Assembly: GCA_902630355.1 (NCBI GenBank)
Contig: CACOUL010000007.1
Coordinates: 1 to 64,000 of the forward strand
Length of the DNA: 64,000 nt
From: Planctomycetaceae bacterium
Lineage (GTDB): Bacteria > Planctomycetota > Planctomycetia > Pirellulales > UBA7805
Direction of reading: 5' to 3'
The notes under the pieces were generated by a model. It had not been told where the DNA came from. It made no database searches and worked only from the letters and a program-made list of their open reading frames with translations. This document shows positions 36,433-46,900 of this stretch, piece after piece. How positions within the stretch are numbered: the stretch's first letter is position 1; the number at the start of each line of letters is the position of its first letter. Made by a program: the position numbers and the translations under genes.

Positions 36433-36921
36433 TTGAGAATCCTTGGTATCGACCCCGGTCTGAATGTTACCGGTTACAGTGTTCTCGAGGTGACCGATGG
36501 TAGTTTGCAGGTCTGTGAAGCTGGGATCGTAAAAAGCCGAGCGCGGGGAAATCTGGCCGACCGCGTCCATTCAATCCACGAAGGCATCGCCAGTGTGATC
36601 GATTCATTTGCTCCTGCTGCAGTAGCACTGGAAGAATTGTTCAGTCACTACAAGCGTCCGAGAACGTCGATTTTGATGGGGCACGCGCGGGGGGTTATCT
36701 GTTTGGCGGCCGCCCAGGCCGGTCTCGAGGTGCATAGTTACAGTGCAACACAAGTCAAACGTATTCTCACGGGCAATGGCCGCGCTCCAAAGAATCAGAT
36801 GCAGTTGGCCATTATGCGGGAACTCAATCTCGAGGCGGTCCCAGAGCCGGCGGACGTCGCCGACGCCCTTGCCATTGCTCTTTGCCATCACTATCTCGCC
36901 AAAAGAAATTTGCCGATCTGA
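36433..36921 (+). CDS. ruvC: Holliday junction endonuclease RuvC
   Basis: A 162-residue resolvase that cuts four-way junctions together with RuvAB. The first catalytic Asp is at residue 7 in ILGIDPGLNVTGYS. ALEELF supplies the Glu, RTSILMGHARGVICLAA is the conserved middle helix, and ADVADALAIALCHH carries the last Asp residues. The TTG at 36433 gives a normal RuvC N-terminus and has GGAAGG seven bases upstream (36420-36425). ATG 36418 would add five residues and lacks a clear SD. It is followed nine bases later by ruvA; ruvB is not in this window. Confidence 0.9.
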   Translation: MRILGIDPGLNVTGYSVLEVTDGSLQVCEAGIVKSRARGNLADRVHSIHEGIASVIDSFAPAAVALEELFSHYKRPRTSILMGHARGVICLAAAQAGLEVHSYSATQVKRILTGNGRAPKNQMQLAIMRELNLEAVPEPADVADALAIALCHHYLAKRNLPI

Positions 36922-36930
36922 GGTTATACC

Positions 36931-37572
36931 GTGATCACAAAAATTAAAGGACAGCTTTTAAGCGTAGGCGAAGACAGCTTGACTCTTGATGTCGGCGCCT
37001 ACGAATATCAAATAGCAATTCCGGAATTTGCTCGGCGTCAGCTGCAGTCTAAATTAGATGCTGAGATTAGTTTGCATACAGTGCATTATTTAGAAGGAAA
37101 TCCGATGCAGGGTAAACTGACGCCCCGGTTGATCGGTTTTCTTAACGAGGCGGAAAGGGAATTTTTCGACCTCTTTTGTTCTGTCGACGGGGTCGGTGTA
37201 AAGAAGGCGTTGCGAGCGATGGTGCGACCGGTCCGCGAGGTTGCCACCGCGATAGAAGAGCAGGACGTCAAGAGTCTCTCCGGACTTCCGGGAATCGGAC
37301 CGGCAACGGCTGAACGGATCGTAGCCAAACTCCGACGGAAAGTGCCAAAATTTGCACTCCTTGCGGCACTTGATGACTCGCGGACCGCTGCGATCGAACC
37401 GGACGTGATGAGTGAGGGCTTTTCCGTGCTGCTGAGCCTAGGGCACTCCGAGAAGGAGGCCCGCCGTCTGGTAGATGCCGCGCTTGAGAAAAAGCAGAAC
37501 TTCAAAGATGTGCAGAGTCTTCTGCAGGCCGTGTATGAGCAGGGTCGGGGAAGCGATTCCGCCACTCCGTGA
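36931..37572 (+). CDS. ruvA: Holliday junction branch migration protein RuvA
   Basis: A 213-residue protein that binds four-way junctions and loads the RuvB motor. The N-terminal OB-fold begins [21 protein letters not shown]. The helix-hairpin-helix pair is in [16 protein letters not shown] and [19 protein letters not shown]. The C-terminal RuvB-binding domain has [17 protein letters not shown]. There is a short insertion ([10 protein letters not shown]) before [13 protein letters not shown] compared with E. coli RuvA. The start is GTG 36931 after TGAGGTTATACC. It should be co-transcribed with ruvC. Confidence 0.92.
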   Translation: MITKIKGQLLSVGEDSLTLDVGAYEYQIAIPEFARRQLQSKLDAEISLHTVHYLEGNPMQGKLTPRLIGFLNEAEREFFDLFCSVDGVGVKKALRAMVRPVREVATAIEEQDVKSLSGLPGIGPATAERIVAKLRRKVPKFALLAALDDSRTAAIEPDVMSEGFSVLLSLGHSEKEARRLVDAALEKKQNFKDVQSLLQAVYEQGRGSDSATP

Positions 37573-37641
37573 GATCTCCGTGAGATACAGGTTCACCATG
37601 CAGGTGAATTAGGCCCAATTCCTGAAAATTCTCTCCCATAG

Positions 37642-37670
37642 TTGCCGGGAAGCGGCCTGGTGCATACAAT
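37642..37670 (+). promoter_or_regulatory. Promoter of the TetR-RND efflux operon
   Basis: TTGCCG (37642-37647), a 17-base spacer and TACAAT (37665-37670), giving matches of 4/6 and 5/6 to the sigma-70 hexamers. Transcription should begin near 37677, inside the palindrome listed next. Confidence 0.55.
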
Positions 37671-37674
37671 TGTT

Positions 37675-37690
37675 TTAAACGCGCGTTTAA
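37675..37690. promoter_or_regulatory. Perfect 16-base palindrome, probable operator of the TetR-type repressor
   Basis: TTAAACGCGCGTTTAA is fully self-complementary. It begins five bases after the -10 hexamer and covers the predicted transcription start, 20 bases before the ATG of the TetR-family gene. This is the classic layout of an autoregulated TetR operator. Confidence 0.6.
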
Positions 37691-37709
37691 TCTGCGGTAA
37701 AGGGCTCTT

Positions 37710-38372
37710 ATGACCGACGATACGACACAGGAACGCATCCTTCAAGCGGCCGGAGAGCAGTTTGCGTCGCAGGGTTATGACCACGCCACCATCCGAGGAA
37801 TTTGCCAGCAAGCCGGTGTCAATCTCGCGGCGGTTAACTATTACTTTGGCGACAAAGAGCGTCTCTACATCGAAGCGGTCAAGCATGCACGACGCTTGAG
37901 GGAAAAGCAGGCGCCCCTCCCAGCGTGGACCGAGAGCACTCCTCCTCACGAGAAGTTGGGCCAGTTTGTTTCGACCCTTTTGCAGCGGATGCTTTGCGAA
38001 CCGGGGGATCCTTGGCAAACGCGGTTAATCATGCGTGAGATCATGGAACCGACCAAGGCGTGCGAAGAGATGGTTCAAGAAGCGTTCCAGCCCTTTTTTC
38101 AAATTCTCAATGATATTTTGCGTGAGATGATGCCCTCGGACACTGCAACACATGTCATTCATCAATGGGCACTGAGTGTCATCGGCCAATGTTTTTACTA
38201 TCGAGCCAATGCCAAAATTTTAACCATGCTGATCGAGGAGGAGGAGCTGCGCTCGGAATTCACCATTGATCAGTTATCTGTTCACATTACAAATGTCATC
38301 CTGCGAGGACTTGGCTACTGTCCGCCACTTTCGAGTGAGAGTGCCGTGGCAGCGATGAGGAGGGGGCGATGA
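37710..38372 (+). CDS. TetR/AcrR-family repressor, CecR (YbiH)-like
   Basis: A 220-residue repressor. The N-terminal helix-turn-helix is typical (ERILQAAGEQFASQGYDHATIRGIC, then AGVNLAAVNYYFGDKERLY; cited by key parts). The C-terminal ligand domain has HEKLGQFVSTLLQRM and WALSVIGQCFYY, which fits the DUF1956 domain of CecR, a regulator of drug-efflux genes in E. coli. The gene is followed without a gap by an efflux adaptor and an RND pump, and preceded by a palindrome on its promoter. It should repress the whole operon until it binds a drug-like or envelope-stress ligand. Confidence 0.87.
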   Translation: MTDDTTQERILQAAGEQFASQGYDHATIRGICQQAGVNLAAVNYYFGDKERLYIEAVKHARRLREKQAPLPAWTESTPPHEKLGQFVSTLLQRMLCEPGDPWQTRLIMREIMEPTKACEEMVQEAFQPFFQILNDILREMMPSDTATHVIHQWALSVIGQCFYYRANAKILTMLIEEEELRSEFTIDQLSVHITNVILRGLGYCPPLSSESAVAAMRRGR

Positions 38373-39751
38373 GTTTACTGTTCAAGTATGCGACCTCAGT
38401 CGGATTGCTTGCCGTAGGTGCTGTCAGTTTTCTTTTGCTCAGTCAATGGAAGGATTCGCCGGAGAAGGTGCCTCGTGACCCGCAGGCACCCGCAGTAACG
38501 ACCACTCCGGTTCACGAGCGCTCAGAAGGTTTCTATCTCGAAGCGGATGGGGAGGTCTTCCCGTATCGGGAAGTCACCATCTCATCAGAGGTGGCCGGGA
38601 CGGTAAAGGTGAAGACGCCACAATGTTTTGCAGGGCAGTACGTAAAACAAGGTACCGTTCTTCTGCAAATAGAAACCGACGATTATGACTTGGAGGTTCG
38701 CAGGCTCGACGAATTGGCAAAGCAGGCCACGATTAACGTCGAGGAACTTGATCTGGAGCGGAAGAACACCCTGAAGCTCATCGAACTTGCTGACGAGGAC
38801 TTGCAATTGCAGCGCAAGGAATTGGAGCGTATCACGGCGCTCAATCGTCGCAATGTTGCCACTGAGTCGGATCTGGACACCGCGCGACGTAATGAGTTGG
38901 CTTCGCGAAATAATATGCAGACGCTTCAAAATCAGAAGTCGCTCCTCACGAAACGGCGAGTTCGGGCCATCAGTGAGCAGAAGCAAATCAATGCAGAGTT
39001 GCGAAAGGCAAAACTCGATCAAGTGCGAACGGAAATACGAGCCCCCATCGATGGCGTCGTGACCGAAGACCTTGTGGAAGCGGGTGCATTTGTGGAGCGT
39101 GGCGCGGCAGTCGCCCGGATCGAAGATACCTCAAGAGTCGAAGTACATTTCAATCTACAGTACAACCAATTGCAGTGGTTATGGCAGTATACCGATTCAG
39201 AAGACTCAAAAGATGCGAAGATTCCGGGAAGCAATTACGATCTGCCGAACCTCCCCATCGATGTAACGCTCGCCTTGGAAGACGGGGTCTATCGGTGGCA
39301 GGGCTTTTTGGCGAGGTACGATGGGGCAGGGGTCAATGCGGCCACGCGGACCGTTCCCTGTGTGGCCATTGTCAAAGACCGAAGCCCCATGTCGATCGGA
39401 AAAAATCGCCTCGGAGACGTTGCAGCGCCGCCGGCCTTGCTTCGCGGTATGTTTGTCACGTTGCGGATAAAGATCGATCCCAAGCGTCCACTGCTCGCCG
39501 TACCTGCCAGTGCGATTCGTCCAGGTGACCGCGTGTGGTTGCTCCAGGATGGCAGGCTGAATACCGAAGAGGTTGATGTGGTGATGATCGTGGATCAGCA
39601 AGCGTTGATTCTTGCCGATCAGGCGGCGATTCGTGAGGGCGACCAAGTGATCACTTCGCCACTGCCGCTTCCGGTCATCGGAATGCCGCTGAGAAAGGTG
39701 GAAAAAACGGCAACACCTTCACCGCAGTCATCCCTGTCGCGAGGATCGTGA
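38369..39751 (+). CDS. RND efflux periplasmic adaptor subunit (HlyD/MFP family)
   Basis: A 460-residue adaptor. It has one N-terminal hydrophobic anchor (residues ~6-26) without a lipobox. The first half of the lipoyl-like domain follows (VTISSEVAGTVKVK), then a long alpha-hairpin rich in Glu, Lys and Leu (~residues 105-220), the second lipoyl half (IRAPIDGVVTEDLVEAGAFVERG) and the beta-barrel. Its ATG overlaps the repressor stop (ATGA). It should link the pump encoded next to an outer-membrane channel; no TolC-like gene is in the window, so the channel must be encoded elsewhere. Confidence 0.87.
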   Translation: MSLLFKYATSVGLLAVGAVSFLLLSQWKDSPEKVPRDPQAPAVTTTPVHERSEGFYLEADGEVFPYREVTISSEVAGTVKVKTPQCFAGQYVKQGTVLLQIETDDYDLEVRRLDELAKQATINVEELDLERKNTLKLIELADEDLQLQRKELERITALNRRNVATESDLDTARRNELASRNNMQTLQNQKSLLTKRRVRAISEQKQINAELRKAKLDQVRTEIRAPIDGVVTEDLVEAGAFVERGAAVARIEDTSRVEVHFNLQYNQLQWLWQYTDSEDSKDAKIPGSNYDLPNLPIDVTLALEDGVYRWQGFLARYDGAGVNAATRTVPCVAIVKDRSPMSIGKNRLGDVAAPPALLRGMFVTLRIKIDPKRPLLAVPASAIRPGDRVWLLQDGRLNTEEVDVVMIVDQQALILADQAAIREGDQVITSPLPLPVIGMPLRKVEKTATPSPQSSLSRGS

Positions 39752-39753
39752 AA

Positions 39754-42700
39754 ATGCAGAATGCGATTCGGTGGGCGATCAAGAATACGCCCGCCATGAA
39801 CATGCTGATGGTGGCGATTTTGGCGGTGGGAACTTTCAGTCTCGTCAAAATGCGACGAGAGGTCTTTCCTCAATTCGACCTGGAAGTGGTCCTCGTAAGC
39901 GTCACCTACCCGGGAGCGAGCCCCGAGGAAATTGAAAAAGGTATTTGCCAGAAGATCGAAGAAGCTGTCCGCGCGGTGGACGGCGTAAAAAAAATGACGT
40001 CTGTGGCCAAGGAGGGTTCCGGGAATGTCATTTTGGAACTTCGTAGCGACGTGGAGGACGTACAGAAAATCGTCAACGAAGTTCGCTCCGAGGTTGATCG
40101 AATACCGAGCTTCCCGGATCTCGCCGAAGACACCGAGGTGCAACAAATCACGATGCGGTGGCCGGCCATCAAACTCGGAGTCTTGGCGCCCGAGGGGCAA
40201 GATCCGGTCGATGACCTGCAATTGCGTGCGATGACCGAAAAGGTTCGGCATGATTTGTTGCGATTTGCGGAAGTCTCAAAAGTGAAATTGCAAGGAGCTC
40301 GCGATTATCAGATCGATATCGAGATGGATGAGGCGACCTTGCGAAAATATGGCCTGACGCTTCAGCGGTTGGCTGAAATCGTCCGGAGGGAAAATCTGGA
40401 GCTTCCCGGCGGGACGATGCGGGGAGAGGGACAGAATGTGTTGCTGCGGGGAAAAAACAAACAACTCAGCGGTCCGGAAATTGCCAGGATCCCGATCGTG
40501 ACCGATCAGGCGGGTGTGGTCCTGACCCTGGGTGATTTGGGTACGGTCAGAGATGAGTTCACCGATGCGGTTTCCGTGAGTGAGGTGAATGGGCGGTCGG
40601 CACTCGTGCTGGGGGTGGAGAGGACCAGCAATGAAGATCTTCTGGCGATGACTGAAGTGGTCCGCGACTATGCAAGAAATCGTAGCTTGCCGGGGGGCTA
40701 CAGCATGGTGACTTGGCAGGACATGTCGGTGGACGTCGAAGATCGTTTGAATATGCTCATCAAAAACGGTTTGATGGGCCTGATCCTTGTCTTCTTCGTA
40801 TTGGCCATTTTCCTTGAGTTGAAGTTGGCTTTCTGGGTGGCTTTGGGGATCCCTATTTCGCTGCTCGGTGCAGGAAGTTTGCTTTTATTCGGCGGGCAAA
40901 CACTCAACATGTTGAGCATGTTTGCCTTTCTGATGGCATTGGGGATCGTCGTCGATGATGCGATTGTCGTGGGAGAAAATATCTATGCCCACCGCCAAAT
41001 GGGCAAACGGCTGATTCTAGCCGCCATCGATGGGACCAAAGAAGTTGCCCCCTCCGTAATTGCCTCAGTCTCGACGACTATTGTTGCCTTTGGGCCGATG
41101 CTTTTTGTCTCGGGCGTTATGGGGAAATTCATTGCCGTGATGCCGATTGCCGTGATCGCCATGCTTGCCATTTCACTCTTTGAGAGTATTTTCATTCTTC
41201 CTTGCCATCTGGCACACCGAAAAAGTTTATTGTTCCAAGTTCTGTCAACAATCTTTTACGTTTTCCATTTTTTGCTCAGGCCATTCAGACGCATCAACGA
41301 AGGAACAGCAGAACTTTTAGACCGTTTTGTCAAAAACGTCTACCTGCCGGTCCTTCGTTGGAGTTTGGAATGTCGTTGGGTCGTACTTGCAGGAGCCGCA
41401 TCCTTGCTGCTTGTTGCTGTGGGTTTCGTGCGGGCGGGGATCGTGCCCTTCATCATATTTCCGAAGTTGGATAGTAACGTGATCCGTGCAAAGGTGGCAT
41501 TTCCGGATGGGACCCCACTCGCTGTGACTCGAGCCGCGACCGATCAGATTGAAACAGCGCTCTGGGAATTGAATGAAGAGCTCTCTCCGCCCGATAGCCC
41601 CTTGGTGCAGTTGGCGCACCGCAATATCGGAACTCAGGCAACTTCTGACAATCCCGCAAAGGCGGCAGAGACATTCGGTAGCCATGTTGGAAATATAGAG
41701 GTGCAACTCGCTGACACGACGCAGCGGACAATCAAGAGCCAGGAAATTATTGCCGACTGGCGAGAGCGAACGGGCGAGATTGCGGGTGCCGAGAGCGTGA
41801 CTTTTGGGGCTCCGAACTTTGGTCCCGGTGGCAAGTCGATTGAATTCAAGTTGCTCTCGGCCGCACCCTATTTTCACGAGTTGGAAGAGGCAGTCGAACT
41901 GTGTAAAGACAAACTCCGGCGATCGTATAAAGGCGTTTACGATGTTGAGGATGACTCGCGACCTGGTAAGTGGGAGTACCAACTCCGCGTTCGCGACGAT
42001 GCAAAATCAATGGGCGTGAGCACGGCCGATCTTGCGGAAACGGTCAGGGCAACCTACTACGGCGAAGAGGTGATGCGTCTGCAGAGAGGCCGACACGAAG
42101 TCAAATTAATGGTGCGTTATCCGGAAGCAGATCGAAAATCGCTGAAAGAATTCAAGCAACTGCGCGTGCGCACGGGCGATGGGCAGGAGCGTCCGCTCAT
42201 GGAGTTGGCCGAAATCGACGTCAATCGAGGTTATTCCGAAATCAATCGGGTCGATCAACTGCGATCGATTACCATCAGTGCGGATGTGGAGGAAGGAGTT
42301 GGCAACGCGCGAAAGATCGTGCGGAACTTGCAAGAGGATTTTATGCCGAATTTGCTGGCCGAGTTTCCCCATGTTCAAGTGCGATGGGAGGGACAACAAG
42401 AGCAAACGAACGAGTCGATCGGGAGCTTGCTTTTCGGCACGCTGATCGCGCTGCTGGTGATGTTTTTTCTGCTAACCCTTGTCTTCCGATCTTATCTGCA
42501 ACCTCTGTTGATCTTTTTGATCATTCCATTCGGCGTGATCGGAGCTATATTCGGTCATGCGTTGATGGGATTACCGATCACACTTTTCAGTTTTTTTGGT
42601 CTGGTGGCTCTTACGGGCGTGGTTGTCAACGACTCGATCGTCCTGATTGACTTCATTAACCGTCGCGTTCGAGACGGAGTGCCGATCGATGAGGCTCTCA

Positions 42701-43038
42701 TCGATGCGGGTCGACGGCGATTCCGTCCCGTTTTGTTGACCACACTTACCACGGTGGCCGGCCTGCTTCCCATTTTGCTTGAAACATCATTCCAAGCGCA
42801 AGTTCTGATACCGATGGCCAATAGTTTGAGTTTCGGATTGCTTCTGGCAACCGGATTGATTTTGATTCTGGTGCCCTCCTCCTATCGTATCTACTATTCG
42901 TGGTTCCCCCCCTATGCCAATCCCGAGGATGACCTTTCTGTAGAATCCGTGTCAGAATCATTGGTCTCACGAGAGGAGGATTCGGCTCACAGCTCCGAGA
43001 ATGTGCCGGTCCACGTTTCCTTGAAGCCGATCGAGTGA
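39754..43038 (+). CDS. RND-type efflux permease (AcrB/MexB-like)
   Basis: A 1094-residue inner-membrane pump with the duplicated RND layout: a first helix (NMLMVAILAVGTFSL), a large periplasmic porter domain (YPGASPEEIEKGICQKIEEAVRAV; key motif PGASPEEIE), and six helices around ALGIVVDDAIVVGENI near residue 400. The second half then repeats with IIPFGVIGAIFGHALMG and VVNDSIVLIDFINRR. The Asp residues in helix 4 (VVDDAIVV) should carry protons. ATG 39754 has GAGGATC nine bases upstream; GTG 39748 overlaps the adaptor's stop. The substrate is unknown. The long C-terminal tail is acidic and Ser-rich. Confidence 0.9.
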   Translation: MQNAIRWAIKNTPAMNMLMVAILAVGTFSLVKMRREVFPQFDLEVVLVSVTYPGASPEEIEKGICQKIEEAVRAVDGVKKMTSVAKEGSGNVILELRSDVEDVQKIVNEVRSEVDRIPSFPDLAEDTEVQQITMRWPAIKLGVLAPEGQDPVDDLQLRAMTEKVRHDLLRFAEVSKVKLQGARDYQIDIEMDEATLRKYGLTLQRLAEIVRRENLELPGGTMRGEGQNVLLRGKNKQLSGPEIARIPIVTDQAGVVLTLGDLGTVRDEFTDAVSVSEVNGRSALVLGVERTSNEDLLAMTEVVRDYARNRSLPGGYSMVTWQDMSVDVEDRLNMLIKNGLMGLILVFFVLAIFLELKLAFWVALGIPISLLGAGSLLLFGGQTLNMLSMFAFLMALGIVVDDAIVVGENIYAHRQMGKRLILAAIDGTKEVAPSVIASVSTTIVAFGPMLFVSGVMGKFIAVMPIAVIAMLAISLFESIFILPCHLAHRKSLLFQVLSTIFYVFHFLLRPFRRINEGTAELLDRFVKNVYLPVLRWSLECRWVVLAGAASLLLVAVGFVRAGIVPFIIFPKLDSNVIRAKVAFPDGTPLAVTRAATDQIETALWELNEELSPPDSPLVQLAHRNIGTQATSDNPAKAAETFGSHVGNIEVQLADTTQRTIKSQEIIADWRERTGEIAGAESVTFGAPNFGPGGKSIEFKLLSAAPYFHELEEAVELCKDKLRRSYKGVYDVEDDSRPGKWEYQLRVRDDAKSMGVSTADLAETVRATYYGEEVMRLQRGRHEVKLMVRYPEADRKSLKEFKQLRVRTGDGQERPLMELAEIDVNRGYSEINRVDQLRSITISADVEEGVGNARKIVRNLQEDFMPNLLAEFPHVQVRWEGQQEQTNESIGSLLFGTLIALLVMFFLLTLVFRSYLQPLLIFLIIPFGVIGAIFGHALMGLPITLFSFFGLVALTGVVVNDSIVLIDFINRRVRDGVPIDEALIDAGRRRFRPVLLTTLTTVAGLLPILLETSFQAQVLIPMANSLSFGLLLATGLILILVPSSYRIYYSWFPPYANPEDDLSVESVSESLVSREEDSAHSSENVPVHVSLKPIE

Positions 43039-43081
43039 CGTGCCGCCCACCGTTTTTTCAGGTTCACGGTTTTGGTCCTGT

Positions 43082-43834
43082 TCAGTCCTGTTCAAGGAGC
43101 GTCATTACCTCATTGGAAATATTGAAATTCGACGAAACACTTTGTACATCATCGTGGTCGTCCAATTTTTCCATTAATCGCAGCACCTTTTTTGCCGTCG
43201 TGGCGTCGAGGTCGATAGTGGTGGAGGGGATCCGGGTGAGTTGTTGCATGTCGATATCGATGCCTGCCTGCTGGAGGGCATCTGCAACGTCACCGTAGAC
43301 ATCGACATCACATTTGATTTCAAATTTATTCTCTGTCGTCTGTACATCGTCTGCACCGGTCTCCAGCGCGAGTTCCATGAGGGTATCTTCGTCGCTGTTT
43401 TCTTTCGAAATGAGAAAGAGCCCCTTGCGTTCAAACATCCAGGCAACGCATCCGGTGGCCCCTAATTTGCCATCCCCGAGTTCGAATATTTTGCGAATTT
43501 CCGGTGCAGTTCGGTTGCGGTTGTCGGTGAGGATATCGCAATACACAGCGACACCGCCGGCTCCGTAACCCTCGTAAACGATTTCCTCAAAGTTACCACC
43601 CTCTAATTCACCGGTGCCTTTTTTGATTGCCCGTTCAATCGTATCTTTTGGCATCCTTCCCGATTTGGCATCCGATATTGCCAGTCGCAATCGCGGATTC
43701 TGATCCGGATCACCACCACCCATTTTGGCGGCGACGATAATCGCTTTGGACAATTTTCCCCAAAGCTTGCCACGTTTGTTGTCAATCAGGGCTTTCTTGT
43801 GCTTGATGCCGGCCCAGTGTGAATGTCCTGCCAT
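43082..43834 (-). CDS. yebC: YebC/PmpR family protein
   Basis: A 250-residue protein with the three YebC domains. It starts MAGHSHWAGIKHKKALIDNK (the family signature, with HSHW near the start), continues with GRMPKDTIERAIKKGTG and YEGYGAGGVAVYCDILTDN, and ends in an acidic C-terminal domain. YebC proteins act in transcription and, as shown for some members, help ribosomes through poly-Pro stretches; which role applies here is not visible. It is encoded convergent to the RND pump gene and next to the 5-oxoprolinase gene on the same strand. The ATG at 43834 is well supported by the family start. Confidence 0.92.
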   Translation of the reverse strand: MAGHSHWAGIKHKKALIDNKRGKLWGKLSKAIIVAAKMGGGDPDQNPRLRLAISDAKSGRMPKDTIERAIKKGTGELEGGNFEEIVYEGYGAGGVAVYCDILTDNRNRTAPEIRKIFELGDGKLGATGCVAWMFERKGLFLISKENSDEDTLMELALETGADDVQTTENKFEIKCDVDVYGDVADALQQAGIDIDMQQLTRIPSTTIDLDATTAKKVLRLMEKLDDHDDVQSVSSNFNISNEVMTLLEQD

Positions 43835-43880
43835 CGTTCTGAAAAGTTTGCTCTTTGGGTTTCGAAGTGTGTCCGATTTT

Positions 43881-43890
43881 AACGCGCGTT
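43881..43890. promoter_or_regulatory. AACGCGCGTT palindrome upstream of yebC
   Basis: A perfect 10-base palindrome identical to the core of the putative TetR operator at 37675-37690 apart from its outer bases. It lies 46 bases before the yebC ATG and just past the stop of the oxoprolinase gene. It may be a second site for the same repressor, or chance. Confidence 0.25.
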
Positions 43891-43906
43891 ACGCGGGTCC
43901 GGCAAC

Positions 43907-46900
43907 TCACGATGGTTTACCAAATCCGCCACCCCCCGGCGTTTCAATCGAGAGCGTATCGCCAGACTCGACCGAAAATTCCCCCAGCGCGGGCAGTGAC
44001 TCAACCGATCCGCTCGCTCGCTTCAAGGTATTGCGGCCAAGCGCACCCGGTTTACCGCCGGACAAGCCGTATGGCGGATGAGCGGCACGGCGTTGGGAAA
44101 GAATTGACACTTCGAGATTTTTAAGAAATTCGATGCGTCGTACGGTGCCATTGCCGCCGCAATACATCCCGGATCCTCCGGAATCCTTCCGGATCGAAAA
44201 TTCGTGCAAGCGGACGGGGTACCGCTTTTCGAGAACCTCCGGGTCGGTAATCCGTGTGTTGGTCATATGGGTGTGTACCGCGTCGGCCCCCGGGGCATTC
44301 GGTGTTGCCCCGCTTCCCCCAGCTATGGTTTCGTAGTATCCGAATGTTTCATCACCAAAAAGCAGATTGTTCATCGTGCCTTGACTGCCCGCCGCTGCTC
44401 CGAGTGCCCCAAGAAGGACGTCGACCACTCGTTGTGACGTCTCCACGTTTCCCCCGGCAACGGCGGCGCAATCTTTTGCTGCTTCACTCGGAGGTGGATT
44501 TAATAAACACTCGGGCAATATGATTTGTATCGGAGCGAGTACGCCTTCGTTGAGAGGAATGTCCTCGTCGAGAAGGCATCGCAAGCAATACATCACGGCT
44601 GCCGTGACGATCGCGGGGTTTGCATTGAGATTGCTCGGCAGAACCGGAGAAGTTCCAGAAAAGTCGATCTCGGCAGAATCTCCCTCGATGGTCACGCAGA
44701 CGCGAATCGCCGCCTCATCGCCATCGAGGTCGAGGTAATCGGTGTATTGGTACTCGCCGTTTTCTATCGATGAGAGGACGACTCGCATTTTGTGTTCTGC
44801 GGCGGCTTGAACGTGATGCATGTAGGCTTCGACGACCGGAAACGAGTAATGCTGGATCAGTTGCTGTAACTCGATTGCGCCTTGGCGATTGGCTGCGGCC
44901 TGGGCTGCGATGTCGGCCAAATTGTCATCAACGTTACGTGACGGGGAATCGCCAGAAAGTAGCACCTCGCGAAGATGCTCCTCTTGAGATTTTCCTTGCT
45001 CAATCAGATGGAAATTGCGAATCAGGACACCTTCTTCCCCAAGGTTTCGAGAAAACGGTGGCATCGATCCGGGGCGGATTCCGCCGATTTCTGCATGATG
45101 CGCCCGACTCGCGGTGAAGAAAAGCAACTCTTCGGTTTGGGGGTCGTGAACCGGAGTGACGACCGTAACGTCCGGTAGGTGCGATCCGCCTCGATAAGGA
45201 TCATTGGTCACAAAAACATCGCCGGGACGCATGCGAGTATTGTCTTCCAGAATACTTCGTACGGTTTGACTCATAGCGCCAAGATGGACCGGTATGTGTG
45301 GGGCGTTGACGACAAGGTCTCCTGCGGGAGTGAAAATCGCACAACTGAAGTCGAGTCGCTCTTTTACGTTGACGCTGATGGAAGTATTGCGAAGAGTAAT
45401 GCCCATCTGTTCGGCAATCGCAGTGAAGCGATTGTTGAAGACCTCGAGCATGATCGGGTCATTTTTCGTCGAAACAACCTCTCGCGTTGAGGTGGTGGTA
45501 TCGCTCAAAAGAAGTTCACCACCCGTGAGCACCTCTGCACTCCAGCCAGGATCGAGGACGGTGGTCGATGCGTATTCGACAACAACGGCCGGACCTTGGA
45601 TGCGGTCACCGGCCCGCAATGCACTGCGTTTGAAGACCGGGGTATCGTGCGCGATCGCACCAAAATAAACCTCGGTGGTCAGCTGCGTTGTCGGCACATT
45701 CGCGTCGGTCGAGTGTGAAGGCAGGCTGCATTTGTCGGAGCGACCGGTTACCTCGACGCGGGCCGCCACCACCTCCAGTTCGCGATCGAGAATATAGCCG
45801 TAGCGGTCCCGGTGCGCTCGATCAAACGCCGTCTTAAATTTCCCATCGCCCGGTTCGGTGATCGTGAGGTATGCGTCCAATCCCATGTATCGCAGGTCGA
45901 GCGATCTGCGGACCTCAATTCGATCGGCCGCAATCCCCTCACTGCGCACTTGGTTGAACAGGTCATCGGTAAGACGACCGAATGTTTCATCGAGGGTGGG
46001 CGCCATTTCACTGTCGAAGGGTCGATAAATACCGGTCGCAGCATGTCGTACCACGTCTGCCTGCCCGATACCTCGCGCACTGAGAATACCTGCGTCCGGA
46101 TGATTGAGGATTTTGCGGATGCCAATTTCGCGGGCTACCGCACAGGCATGCTGCGCGGCTGCACCACCGAAAGCGACGAGCAGGTACTCTCGAGGGTCGG
46201 CGCCAGCCGAAACGGAGATCGAGTGGATTGCTGCCGCCATGTTTGCAACTGCAATCTTTGAAAATCCCGAGGCCAATTCGTGGATACCATACCGCTGACC
46301 GTTGGCTCGATCAATCTCGTCGATCAATAATTCCGCTTGCGCTTCGGCAGCCTGTCGATCGATCGGAAAGGGGAAGAACTCGGGCAGAATTTTACCGAGC
46401 AGTAAGTTGACATCCGTCACGGTGAGCGGTCCACCGCGTCCATAACAGGCCGGTCCCGGATCGGCCCCCGCGCTGCTCGGGCCGACGACGAGTTTCACCC
46501 CATCAAACGAGCAAATCGATCCGCCACCGGCGGCGATGGTTTCGATCGCCATCATCGGCGTCACCATCCGGACCCCGGCTTTTTTTGTTTCGTATTCCAG
46601 TTGGAATTGTCCATCGAACCGCGAAACATCAGTGCTGGTTCCTCCCATATCGAAACCGATCGCTCGATCGTGTCCCACGGCACGCGCGGCATGCACAAAT
46701 CCGACAACACCGCCCGCTGGTCCCGAGAGAATGCTGTCCTTTCCAAAGAAATGTTTGGCATTTACCAGCCCACCGGCCGAAGTAAGTATTCGCAGGTCAC
46801 TTCCGGGGAGTTTGTCGCGGAGCTTACGTAGATACTCATCGAGTACGGGGTTTAAATAGGCATCGACGACCGTTGTATCTCCTCTCGCCACGAGTTTGAT

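Noticed and set aside
43075..43094. Direct repeat of GTCCTGTTCA at the end of yebC
   Set aside because: Only two copies of 10 bases at a gene end; likely a small local duplication without function.
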